This document shows, piece by piece, positions 41,798 to 50,186 of a stretch of 64,000 nucleotides of DNA. The position numbers and the translations under genes are program-made. Position 1 is the first letter of the stretch, and every line of letters begins with the position of its first letter. The stretch spans positions 558,001 to 622,000 of the forward strand of contig NZ_CP024627.1 in the NCBI RefSeq assembly GCF_024449095.1, read 5' to 3'. The DNA is from Vibrio coralliilyticus. GTDB taxonomy: Bacteria; Pseudomonadota; Gammaproteobacteria; Enterobacterales; Vibrionaceae. Below the pieces are notes generated by a model. The model made no database searches. It saw only the letters and a list, made by a program, of their open reading frames with translations, and was not told the origin of the DNA.

Positions 41798-42736
41798 TTA
41801 CGTTCGTTTTAGGCTTCGAGTATCAATAATCTCCAAACCACTAGGGTGTTCCTTTCTACACTCTTCAACTTGACCGAAAATCCAATCGCAGAATTGTTGA
41901 ATTTTTTCACGTCTAAAATAGGCACTCGGAGCACAAAGGAAGTAATTGTAATCCGTTCTTTGTGCTAAATTGCCAATGCGCACCAATTTCCCTTCTTCAA
42001 TGTATCTTTGTGCTAACGTATGTTTTGCTAGGGCAACGCCTTGCACCGCTAGAGCGCCTTCCAAAACAAAATGTGAGCCATTGTATTTTAAACTTGGCTT
42101 TGAAGCTTTATGGCCGACATTGCTGAGCCAAACTCCCCAATCTATGTCTCGCCAGTAATCTTCAATTAAATCTGCGCCTGTCAGATCGCTCAACTCGTAA
42201 ATACTATGCTGTTTTTGATAGATAGGGTGACAAACCGGATAAAGCAGCTCCTCCATCAGTAACTCTGAGGCGATATTGGGGTAATTTCCGGGACCATAGC
42301 GAATACATAAGTCGAGACTGGAGGTCTGAAAATTGGCTAGCTCGCTAGTGGGTTCAATCATGAGCTCAAGATCGGGGTTTTGTTGCCTGAAATGACCAAT
42401 TCTAGGCACCAGCCAGTGCTGTGCGAAAGAAGGTAAGGTTGAGATGGATAGCTGATTAGGATTCGGGTCTTGGTTGATTTGTCTAATACCACGATGAAGA
42501 TGTTCAAACCCTCGCTGGGCTTGGTCGAATAGTATCTCGCCTTCCATCGTTAAAGTGACTTTACGATGCTGTCGTAGGAAAAGCTCGGTACCCAAAAAGT
42601 CTTCCAATTGCCGAATCTGTTGGCTGATTGCAGCAGCCGTTACGTAGAGTTCTTGAGCCGCAAGTTTGAAACTGCCGAGTTTTGCTGCGGTATAGAAGTA
42701 ATAAATACCTTGTAAAGGAGGTAGTCGATCTTTCAC
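41798..42736 (-). CDS. LysR-family regulator, GcvA-like
   Basis: A 312-residue regulator starting at a GTG preceded by AAGGAAAAC. The N-terminal winged helix reads LPPLQGIYYFYTAAKLGSFK then AAQELYVTAAAISQQIRQLE. The substrate-binding domain spans about 95-295. It belongs to the GcvA-type branch (FLGTELFLRQHRKVTLTMEG). The target is unknown; a DUF1127 gene lies divergently 97 bases away. Confidence 0.85.
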   Translation of the reverse strand: MKDRLPPLQGIYYFYTAAKLGSFKLAAQELYVTAAAISQQIRQLEDFLGTELFLRQHRKVTLTMEGEILFDQAQRGFEHLHRGIRQINQDPNPNQLSISTLPSFAQHWLVPRIGHFRQQNPDLELMIEPTSELANFQTSSLDLCIRYGPGNYPNIASELLMEELLYPVCHPIYQKQHSIYELSDLTGADLIEDYWRDIDWGVWLSNVGHKASKPSLKYNGSHFVLEGALAVQGVALAKHTLAQRYIEEGKLVRIGNLAQRTDYNYFLCAPSAYFRREKIQQFCDWIFGQVEECRKEHPSGLEIIDTRSLKRT

Positions 42737-42833
42737 TTTAGTTTTCCTTAACTGATGGTCAATCTGTATCGTTTGAGGAAGGTATCAATATAGTTAATTA
42801 TTTACTCAGTAAAGACAATATCGGAGAGTAAAT

Positions 42834-43040
42834 ATGGAAACTTCAGAATATGGCTATAAGCAAAGAATATCTGACACTTTGGTTTGGGACAAAAAAATCT
42901 TAACTAAAATTGCACGCTGGTGGCGTAATCATACAACACGTAAACAACTGGAACATCTGCCAGATCACCTGCTTGATGATCTAGGTTTAACAAAAGAGCA
43001 ATCGCATGGAGAAAGCATTCGACGATTCTGGGATGAGTAA
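42834..43040 (+). CDS. DUF1127 small protein
   Basis: A 68-residue basic protein with the DUF1127 (YjiS-like) motif near the C terminus: RWWRNHTTRKQLEHLPDHLL followed by DDLGL. Members are small, Arg-rich and often near LysR genes; some affect RNA turnover or phosphate and polyamine responses. It is preceded by GGAGAG at good spacing. It lies between two LysR genes, divergent from one and convergent with the other. Its function is not known. Confidence 0.85.
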   Translation: METSEYGYKQRISDTLVWDKKILTKIARWWRNHTTRKQLEHLPDHLLDDLGLTKEQSHGESIRRFWDE

Positions 43041-43052
43041 TCCGTAAAAGGG

Positions 43053-43952
43053 TTACTCTGCAATTTCACTGTGCAGCCAGTTGGTAAATGCAGCGATGCG
43101 TTGTCGGCGAGGGGATTCCTTGTCATAAAAGAGGTTGAACTGAATGCCCGGCGTCATGCCAATATCAAAAGGCTTAATGAGTAAGCCTCGCTCAACATAA
43201 TCATTGGCCAGTGAATCAGAGGCGAGACAAGCCCCGTGTCCAGACATCACCGCTTTCATGGCATGATCGAATGTGCTGACTTCCATCCAGCGAACAGAGT
43301 TCTTGCTCATACGGACACCTGCTTGAGCAAACCATGACTCCCAAGGATAACCGCCGGATTCATAATGGATTAACCAACAAGCTTGAAGCTGAGAAGGTTT
43401 TTTCAAATTAATGGATTTTGCTAGGTGAGGAGAGCAAAAAGGGTAAATGGTCTCTTCGAACAGGAACTCTTTGTGGAAAGCTTTATTATTTTCTATATCG
43501 AGCTGCTCGCCTTGCCAAATCGCTAGATCGGCATCACCTTGTTTTAAGTTTGGTGCGTCGCAACTGGTTAGGATACGAATAGGGATGTTGGGATGCTGAA
43601 TTGAGAACTTCCAAAGCCGAGGGAGTAGCCACCTAGATGCAAACGAAGGGGTTGAATTGACACAAAGTAAGCCTTCAATCGGTTCGCTCTGAATTTGGTT
43701 TAGGCCAGTGATGATGTTTTCAAGCCCCAAAGAGACATGCTTGAAAAGGATTTTCCCTTGTTCCGTCAGGCGCATTTCTCGCCCGTCGCGGATAAAGAGT
43801 TTACAGCCTAATCCGTCCTCAAGTTGACGTATCTTTTGACTCACCGCGGCTTGGCTGACAAACAGCTCTTCTGCCGCTCGGCTATAGCTGTTCAGCCTAG
43901 CTGCGACTTCAAAATAGCGTAAACCAGGTAGATGATGCAGTCTTGCATCCAT
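43053..43952 (-). CDS. LysR-family regulator, GcvA-like
   Basis: A 299-residue regulator. The ATG at 43952 (MDARLHHLPGLRYFEVAARL) is preferred over an upstream TTG because GAAGGGA precedes it. The winged helix includes AEELFVSQAAVSQKIRQLED. The C-terminal effector domain is complete. It resembles the nearby regulator at 41798-42736 in type (PGLRYFEVAARLNSYSRAA), so the pair may stem from duplication. Convergent with the DUF1127 gene. Effector unknown. Confidence 0.85.
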   Translation of the reverse strand: MDARLHHLPGLRYFEVAARLNSYSRAAEELFVSQAAVSQKIRQLEDGLGCKLFIRDGREMRLTEQGKILFKHVSLGLENIITGLNQIQSEPIEGLLCVNSTPSFASRWLLPRLWKFSIQHPNIPIRILTSCDAPNLKQGDADLAIWQGEQLDIENNKAFHKEFLFEETIYPFCSPHLAKSINLKKPSQLQACWLIHYESGGYPWESWFAQAGVRMSKNSVRWMEVSTFDHAMKAVMSGHGACLASDSLANDYVERGLLIKPFDIGMTPGIQFNLFYDKESPRRQRIAAFTNWLHSEIAE

Positions 43953-44017
43953 AGAGGTTCCCTTCAATAAGCTCCATTGTGGCTATGCATCATAATGACA
44001 AATGATAAAAAAGCAAA

Positions 44018-44039
44018 AAGGAGAGCTTTCGCTCTCCTT
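44018..44039 (-). terminator. Terminator of the acyl-CoA synthetase gene
   Basis: Stem AAGGAGAGC / GCTCTCCTT with a 4-base loop, followed on the minus strand by a T-rich run, a few bases after the stop. Confidence 0.88.
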
Positions 44040-44042
44040 GGT

Positions 44043-45728
44043 TTAGTCTTCCCAGACGACAAGCTGTCCTTTCGGCCAGTTGTGGCCGATGTCATGATAT
44101 TTCTGTTCTAGGACATGACGTTTGATCTTTAACGTCGGAGTAAGAATGCCATTCTCAATACTCCATGGCTCTTTTATCATCAGAACACCTTTGATTTGCT
44201 CATGAGATTCCAGCTCCGCGTTCATTCTCTTGATCACTTTGTTTGTTGTTCTTTCATAGCGCTCACGATCAAAGTTAGGGAAGTCATGCGGTACAACCAA
44301 AAGGATTGGTGCCGGTAATCCAAGGCCAATCAAGCACATCATTTCTACACGACTGTACTCAAAGAGTTTTTTCTCGATAGGGACTGGCGCAACAAATTTC
44401 CCTTTTGCGGTCTTGAAGGTGTCTTTTTTGCGGCCCTGAATGGTTAAGTAGCCGTCACTGTCAATGGAGCCAATATCACCAGTGTGCAGCCAACCTTCAG
44501 AGTCAAACGACTCCTGTGTCGCAATGTCGTTCTTGTAATAGCCGGAGAAAAGGCCCTTACCGCGCACCATGATCTCATCATCATCAGCGATTTTTAGCTC
44601 GATACCAGGCCCTGCATTACCGACAGAGCCAATCTTGTCGGCTCTAAATGGGTAGTTAAGCGTGCTGTAAGCGAATGATTCCGTCATTCCCCAAGCTTCT
44701 GTGATGTTGAGTCCGACGCTGTGATACCAGTTAAGTAGTGCTGGTGAGACTGGAGCAGAACCACAGCCCAGAACACGAGCTTGATCTAGGCCAAGGCCAT
44801 CAGCCAGTTTCTTCTTAATCAATGAGTTAATGAAAGGTATTTTGAGCAGGATATTGAGTTTCTTCTGAGGTAGCTTGTCTTGAATTCGCTGCTGGAACAG
44901 TGTCCATAAACGTGGAACTGAGATGAACAGCGTTGGCCTTTGCATTTTTACATCTTCAATGAAGGTGTCTAGCGATTCTGGGAAAGCGGTTGGAACGCCA
45001 CCCATGATAGAAGAACCAAAGATATATACTCGCTCAGTAATGTGGGCGAGTGGTAAATAAGAGAATAGGCGGTCATTTTCTTGGATACCAATATGATCGA
45101 TCAATTGTTGTACTGACCAGCTAAAGGCTCCGTAGGTGAGCATCGCACCTTTTGGTAAACCTGATGTACCTGATGTATAAACCAGCGACATTAACTTATC
45201 ATCGTAATGCTCAGGTCTTGCCGTACTGGGCTGAGACTGAGCGATTAAATCATTAAAGCTGTGCTGACACTTTGGAGCGGTATCGTAGGGAAGTGCAATA
45301 CTGATCAGGTTTGGCATTGAATCCAGCACTTGCTGGGTTGCTGCTGCGTCATCGAGCTTGCCTCCTATCAAGGCTTTACTTTCGCTATGAGTGACACAGT
45401 ACTCAATTGTGTCCGCGCCTGCTGTTGGAAAAATCGGTACACTGACAAAATCACCAAGCATCATCGCTAAATCACAAATAAACCATTCAGCGCAGTTTTT
45501 CGAGACTAAAGCAACTTTGTCCCGAGGCTGCAAGCCTAATTCCTGCAACGCAGAAACCAGCTTAAGCGCTTTATCGGCAACTTCTGCGTAGGTAAATTCA
45601 ACGAATTGACGGTTAATTATCTGTTTTAGATACACTTCATTTGGGCGTTCCTCTGCCCAGCGAAGGATCATTTCATTTGGTGGTGGGAGAGCACAAGTTG
45701 TTTTGCTTAACTCGTTAGGCTGAATCAT
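44043..45728 (-). CDS. AMP-dependent long-chain acyl-CoA synthetase
   Basis: A 561-residue adenylate-forming enzyme. The AMP-binding motif LVYTSGTSGLPKGAML is intact, as are AWGMTES and TGDIGSIDSDGYLTIQGRKKD. It resembles the long-chain acyl-CoA ligases of the FAA1 type more than FadD. It would activate fatty acids with ATP and CoA; the exact substrate is not visible. It stands alone, with its own terminator, next to an AraC regulator. Confidence 0.85.
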   Translation of the reverse strand: MIQPNELSKTTCALPPPNEMILRWAEERPNEVYLKQIINRQFVEFTYAEVADKALKLVSALQELGLQPRDKVALVSKNCAEWFICDLAMMLGDFVSVPIFPTAGADTIEYCVTHSESKALIGGKLDDAAATQQVLDSMPNLISIALPYDTAPKCQHSFNDLIAQSQPSTARPEHYDDKLMSLVYTSGTSGLPKGAMLTYGAFSWSVQQLIDHIGIQENDRLFSYLPLAHITERVYIFGSSIMGGVPTAFPESLDTFIEDVKMQRPTLFISVPRLWTLFQQRIQDKLPQKKLNILLKIPFINSLIKKKLADGLGLDQARVLGCGSAPVSPALLNWYHSVGLNITEAWGMTESFAYSTLNYPFRADKIGSVGNAGPGIELKIADDDEIMVRGKGLFSGYYKNDIATQESFDSEGWLHTGDIGSIDSDGYLTIQGRKKDTFKTAKGKFVAPVPIEKKLFEYSRVEMMCLIGLGLPAPILLVVPHDFPNFDRERYERTTNKVIKRMNAELESHEQIKGVLMIKEPWSIENGILTPTLKIKRHVLEQKYHDIGHNWPKGQLVVWED

Positions 45729-45861
45729 TTTCTAACTCCATGTTATTGGCAAAGTTATGATATTTTTATTGTTAACAGCTTGTTAACTTTAGCACGCAGG
45801 GTGAAAGAGAGGGAAGCATAAGAGGATAGTTGAACAGGAACTTGTGACCGTGACGTGAAAA

Positions 45862-46599
45862 CTAGTGAAGTTGCCGATAAATAGCCGGACTGAAGCCCGT
45901 TTTCTTTTTAAAAATACGCGCAAAGTAAGACACATCATTGTAGCCACATTGAAAGGCGATGAAGGAAATTTTCTCTTTTCGCTTTTCACTAAGCAGTTGC
46001 TTTGCAAGGCTTATTCTTTTTAGTGTTAAATAGTCTCTGAAGCTGACTCCTATCGACTTATGAAAGAACTTAGAAAAATAGGTTACTGAGTAATGACAGT
46101 ACTCAGCTATATCTTCTTCGCGAATGGTGCGTGATAGGTTTTTATCAATGTACCTAAGAATCTCAACCAGATCTTTACTGATTTTCTTTTGTTCTGCTAT
46201 AGCGGGAAGTTTATGGATCTCTAAGATCTCTTGGTGCTTGTTAAACTGATAGTGAACTTGCTTACTTAGCTCTTCGACCCAAGGTTTGATTGACTTATCG
46301 TTAAGATCGAGTGTTGAAAAGACAACTTCTAATTGCTCGACTTCGGGATCCAAGTGATCGCGATATAACAGAACAAGGTGTTTGTGTAGGTTTTGACAGA
46401 TCTTTGCTGTAGTCAAAAACAGCGACTCAAAATTTTCTTCGTAGAAAAAAAAACAGAAATCGATGTCTGGCTCACTCAATACTGAAACGTCATAACCATA
46501 GTCAAGAAGGTGAAAAAATCTCTCTAACTCTCTCACCGTATCTTTATGAACGTAACTTATTGATTGGCCAAGCCAATATCCCTTATGCAATACATCCAC
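45862..46599 (-). CDS. AraC-family transcriptional regulator near the Tad locus
   Basis: A 245-residue protein starting at a GTG preceded by AGGAA. The C-terminal 100 residues form an AraC DNA-binding domain with EEDIAEYCHYSVTYFSKFFH and FIAFQCGYNDVSYFARIFKK. The N-terminal 140 residues match no cupin domain I recognise. It is divergent from the Tad operon across a 499-base gap, so it may control that operon, but this is inference. Confidence 0.8.
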   Translation of the reverse strand: MDVLHKGYWLGQSISYVHKDTVRELERFFHLLDYGYDVSVLSEPDIDFCFFFYEENFESLFLTTAKICQNLHKHLVLLYRDHLDPEVEQLEVVFSTLDLNDKSIKPWVEELSKQVHYQFNKHQEILEIHKLPAIAEQKKISKDLVEILRYIDKNLSRTIREEDIAEYCHYSVTYFSKFFHKSIGVSFRDYLTLKRISLAKQLLSEKRKEKISFIAFQCGYNDVSYFARIFKKKTGFSPAIYRQLH

Positions 46600-47098
46600 T
46601 GAAAGCGCATTCCTAGGTTGTTGTTTTGTGTTCTGTTAATAAGATTAGGTGAGGTACTGATAATCTCAACTAAGACTTTCCTATCACTTTCATCCTTAGC
46701 ACTATGCCCATTGAGCGTATTTATTGAGTTTTATGTATTTTATTTTGGTTATTTATGGGGTGAATGTCTCAGTTTTATTTTTGTTGGATCTTGTCAAGTA
46801 TCAAAGTTGATACATGAGAAAATAAATTTCTGCTCTCGTTTGGGTTTTATCTCTATGGAAAAATTAACTATATAAAACAATATATTGTGAGGTGTTTTTT
46901 TTAATTTATATTAGGGTAAATAATCTAAATTATGACCTAAGTATTACTTTTACTTGCTTTTATTGCCTTTTTTTAAGCAAAGTTATGGCAAAAAAATACC
47001 AAAGATGAATAAAAAAATCCTAACTCTTATTCAATCAAATATCTAAATTAAAGGTTAAGCGAGACAGCTTACGTGTACTTTTAGAAAGGAGACTGGTC
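46600..47098. promoter_or_regulatory. AT-rich gap upstream of the Tad locus with an inverted repeat
   Basis: This 499-base stretch between the AraC gene and the first pilin is strongly AT-rich. A perfect 7-base inverted repeat, GTATCAA-AG-TTGATAC, lies at 46798-46813 and could be an operator. Short open frames here have no family signature. An AAAGGAG site precedes the pilin ATG. No clear -35/-10 pair was found. Confidence 0.5.
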
Positions 47099-47263
47099 AT
47101 GAATAAAGTACTAAACAATATTAAAGCATTTCTTAAGGATGAAGAAGGTTTAACGGTCGTTGAATACGTTGTCGGTGCTGGCCTTCTTGTTGCGGGTTTA
47201 ACGGGGATTTTTACCACCTTTAGTAGCACACTGACTACTCAACTAGGTAGTATCTTTAGTTAG
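47099..47263 (+). CDS. flp: Flp-type pilin 1
   Basis: A 54-residue prepilin with the Flp signature DEEG|LTVVEYVVGAGLLVAG. Cleavage after Gly17 by the TadV peptidase would leave Leu at +1 and the conserved Glu-Tyr pair at +5 and +6. A hydrophobic helix follows. It is the first gene of the Tad operon, with a strong AAAGGAG ribosome site. Confidence 0.9.
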   Translation: MNKVLNNIKAFLKDEEGLTVVEYVVGAGLLVAGLTGIFTTFSSTLTTQLGSIFS

Positions 47264-47320
47264 GTAGCCTTTTCGGAACTTATATTGATGGTTAACCTCA
47301 TCATAATTCAACAATTTTGA

Positions 47321-47340
47321 CCCATGGCTTAGGCCGTGGG
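47321..47340 (+). other. Hairpin between the two pilin genes
   Basis: CCCATGGC (47321-47328) and GCCGTGGG (47333-47340) form an 8-base-pair stem with one wobble and a TTAG loop. No T run follows. It may protect the first pilin message or reduce expression of the genes downstream. Confidence 0.55.
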
Positions 47341-47373
47341 TTAGTTGACTGCTAGTTAGAGAGAGTGATTGAC

Positions 47374-47526
47374 ATGATGCACATAAAGTTTTTTTGGGAT
47401 GATGAAGAAGGCTTGACTGTGGTGGAATATGTGGTTGGTGCTGGCCTGATCGTAGTGGGATTTGCTGGTTTATTTATTGCTTTTAGAGGAATACTGACCA
47501 CTGAATTCGCATCATTATTTAGTTAG
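47374..47526 (+). CDS. Flp-type pilin 2
   Basis: A 50-residue prepilin. The core EEG|LTVVEYVVGAGL is identical to pilin 1, but the N-terminal leader (MMHIKFFWDD) and C-terminal part (FRGILTTEFASLFS) differ. It may be a minor pilin or an alternate subunit. Confidence 0.88.
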   Translation: MMHIKFFWDDEEGLTVVEYVVGAGLIVVGFAGLFIAFRGILTTEFASLFS

Positions 47527-47551
47527 TAGATGAAACGTAGGAAACGGCTAA

Positions 47552-48076
47552 ATGAATTTACTTATATGGATTGTATTGTTTGCTGTAGCCGTCTCCGATG
47601 CAAAAGAACATCGTATACCTAATTCTTTTTTATTAGTTATTACTGGTTTAGCAATTATTGAAAAAACTTTTATTTCTCAAGACCTTTCCCTTCTATTTTG
47701 GTCGTTTATTACTGGTATTACTTGCTTTATTTGTACGCTACTTCTTTACTTTTTTAAATTGATGTCACCAGGGGATGTAAAACTTTTGGGTGTGGTTGGT
47801 TTCTGGTTAGGAAGCGAACATATCACTCAGGCGATATTTTGGATTGCAGTGTCAAGCGTAGTAGTGGGTGTTTTCTATGCGTTGTTACGAATAGCGGAAT
47901 CCCCAGAAAAAGCGAAGGCCTTATTTAATAAATACTCTCTTCTTGCTATGTATGGTGAATCTGGTTCGAAAGTTGTAGGTGGCTCGTTCAAAAGGAAGAT
48001 GAGCGACCATTACAGAATGCCATTTGCTCCAGTCGTTGTGTTAGGAATTGCAATTTATTTTTATTTTTTGAATTAA
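47552..48076 (+). CDS. tadV: Prepilin peptidase TadV/CpaA
   Basis: A 174-residue integral membrane aspartic protease of the A24 family without the methylase domain. The first active-site Asp lies in VAVSDAKEHRIPN and the second in KLMSPGDVKLLGVVGFWLG. Several hydrophobic helices are visible. It processes the Flp pilins and the TadE/TadF pseudopilins. Confidence 0.92.
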   Translation: MNLLIWIVLFAVAVSDAKEHRIPNSFLLVITGLAIIEKTFISQDLSLLFWSFITGITCFICTLLLYFFKLMSPGDVKLLGVVGFWLGSEHITQAIFWIAVSSVVVGVFYALLRIAESPEKAKALFNKYSLLAMYGESGSKVVGGSFKRKMSDHYRMPFAPVVVLGIAIYFYFLN

Positions 48077-48091
48077 TGACAAGGAGTCATT

Positions 48092-49438
48092 ATGGTTCAG
48101 GTTACGTCTCCAATACGACATAGAACTGAGCTCACTCCGCAAGCTCCGGAGCCTCCGGTCCCAACCACTTTCGACGACTTGGGAATACCTAAAGCTGTGG
48201 TCGAAAACCTTGTTATCAAGCATATCGCTGCCTACCCCAAATCAGACATTCTTCAACTCACGAAACTCCTGTGTATCAACAGTCATTTGATTGAAGATAT
48301 GATCGCATCTCTGAGAGCGAAATCTTTGGTTGAAGTGTTTCAGGCAGCCTCTAGCTCTTTTTCGGTTCAGACCAGTGGTCATGTGCGCTATGGCTTATCC
48401 GAAGCGGGGATGCAAGAAGCAGATACCGCTTTCGTTAAGGACGCATACTTGGGGCCGGTTCCAGTATCGCTGAATGCATACAGTGAGATGGTCACTGCCC
48501 AGGATGTAAGAGCGCAGATGGTCAATCGGGATGATGTCGAATACGCGCTATCCGATGTGCTGGGTGCTCACCGAATGGTTGGAGTATTAGGCCCAGCGAT
48601 CAATTCTGGTCGTGCACTGCTTCTCTATGGCAGTGCGGGTTCTGGTAAAACGTTTGTCGCGACGAAGATTCTCAACTCTTTGAATACCTCTATTTATGTA
48701 CCTTACTCGGTGTTTGCTGCAGGTAACATCATCAAAGTATTCTCGCCGCAACATCACAAACGCGTTCGCAGTGATGAAATTCATTCCATTACTTTCAAAG
48801 AGCATTTTGATCGCCGTTGGGCATTGTGTGAGAGGCCAAGTATCCAAGTCGGTGGTGAACTGACCATGGATATGCTGGAGGTCAATCACAGTGAACACAA
48901 CAAAGTTTGGATGGCACCATTACAAATGATGGCAAACAACGGCATCTTTATTATCGATGATTTAGGTCGCCAGCCTATGCCTGTTGATACCTTGCTCAAC
49001 CGTTGGATCGTGCCAATGGAATATTTTTATGACTACCTCAATCTTCCTAATGGTCAGCAGATCAGTATTCCATTTATCCTCACTCTGGCATTTTCTACGA
49101 ACTTGGATCCGGAAAAGATCAGTGACCCGGCATTTTTACGTCGCTTAGGGTACAAAATCCAATTTGGGCCGTTATTAGAAGAGGAATACAGAGAGCTGTG
49201 GGGAATCATTTCTAAATCGAAAGATCTGTCCATTGGGGATGGATGCTTTGACACATTATTTGACTTACATCGTCAGCATAACGTGGGCTTTTATCCTTGT
49301 TTGCCCAAGGACATAGTCGGTATCAGCCGAGATATCATCATTTTTGAAGAAGTAGAACCCGTTATCTCCCCTGAAATAGTAAGCCGCGCGTGGGAAGTGT
49401 ATTTCACTGCTGATGGCAAGGGAGGAGGTGATCGATGA
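48092..49438 (+). CDS. AAA-type ATPase associated with the Tad locus
   Basis: A 448-residue soluble ATPase. Residues about 30-115 look like a winged-helix or HTH region. The ATPase core has Walker A GSAGSGKT (180-187), Walker B IFIIDDLG (285-292) and a sensor-1-like FSTN (334-337), then RRLGYKI as a possible sensor 2. It is not one of the standard Tad proteins (A, B, C, D, E, F, G, Z, V, RcpA-C) but lies inside the operon, overlapping rcpC by 4 bases. Function unknown. Confidence 0.8.
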   Translation: MVQVTSPIRHRTELTPQAPEPPVPTTFDDLGIPKAVVENLVIKHIAAYPKSDILQLTKLLCINSHLIEDMIASLRAKSLVEVFQAASSSFSVQTSGHVRYGLSEAGMQEADTAFVKDAYLGPVPVSLNAYSEMVTAQDVRAQMVNRDDVEYALSDVLGAHRMVGVLGPAINSGRALLLYGSAGSGKTFVATKILNSLNTSIYVPYSVFAAGNIIKVFSPQHHKRVRSDEIHSITFKEHFDRRWALCERPSIQVGGELTMDMLEVNHSEHNKVWMAPLQMMANNGIFIIDDLGRQPMPVDTLLNRWIVPMEYFYDYLNLPNGQQISIPFILTLAFSTNLDPEKISDPAFLRRLGYKIQFGPLLEEEYRELWGIISKSKDLSIGDGCFDTLFDLHRQHNVGFYPCLPKDIVGISRDIIIFEEVEPVISPEIVSRAWEVYFTADGKGGGDR

Positions 49439-50178
49439 GTCGCAATCAGGTGATTTTACTTTTTTTACTCTCTATTGCATTTGGTTTAGGCGCCGTATTT
49501 TTTGCTAAACAGTGGATGGATAGACAAATGCAACCTCAGACAGAAGTCGAGGTGGTGGAAAGGGAGCCGGTGATTGTCAGTACGCAGGAAATTTTAGCGG
49601 GGAGTGTGATTGAAGAACAACACATCACCACCAAGCTGCTTGAGAAAGCATGGCGTGATGAGTTCCAGTTTTCTAACGCAGAAGATTTAGTTGGCCAAGT
49701 GGTGGCCACCAATATCTACCCGGGAGAGATTGTAACTACTCACCGTTTGGCTAGGCCTGGAGAAGGGTCAACCTTAGCGTCGTTAATCCCAGAGAATAAA
49801 CGAGCCGTGACCATTCGAGTGAATGATGTTATCGGTGTGGCTGGGTTCCTACTGCCAGGGAATAAAGTCGATGTACTGAACACGATCAAATACAGTTCGA
49901 CATCGGCCTCGACGGTGACGGTTCTGAAAGAGATTAAGGTGTTGGCTGTTGACCAGACAGCAAAAACCAAAGAGAACAAGCCGATTATTGTTCGCGCGGT
50001 GACGTTAGAAGTGTCACCAAGAGAAGCAGAGAAACTACTCTCTGCTCAGAGTAAAGGCGAAATTCAGCTTGCTCTACGTAATCCTCACGAAGAAGAAAAA
50101 GTCGTCAAACGCTACGTTGCACCCAGTGTCACCATTATCAAAGGCACCGAATCTCGCAACATCAGAGTCAAGGACTGA
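49435..50178 (+). CDS. rcpC: Flp pilus assembly protein RcpC/CpaB
   Basis: A 247-residue protein with an N-terminal membrane anchor (about 5-24) and an SAF domain (about 45-115: VSTQEILAGSVIEEQHITTK). The RcpC/CpaB family periplasmic region follows, with NKRAVTIRVNDVIGVAGFLLPGNKVDVL in two parts. It acts in the periplasm with the secretin. It overlaps the upstream ATPase gene by 4 bases. Confidence 0.92.
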   Translation: MSRNQVILLFLLSIAFGLGAVFFAKQWMDRQMQPQTEVEVVEREPVIVSTQEILAGSVIEEQHITTKLLEKAWRDEFQFSNAEDLVGQVVATNIYPGEIVTTHRLARPGEGSTLASLIPENKRAVTIRVNDVIGVAGFLLPGNKVDVLNTIKYSSTSASTVTVLKEIKVLAVDQTAKTKENKPIIVRAVTLEVSPREAEKLLSAQSKGEIQLALRNPHEEEKVVKRYVAPSVTIIKGTESRNIRVKD

Positions 50179-50186
50179 GGTGAACC

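Noticed and set aside
46618..46875. 85-codon open frame in the AT-rich gap before the Tad operon
   Set aside because: Composition looks like chance hydrophobic coding in AT-rich DNA; no ribosome site, and it spans the palindrome.
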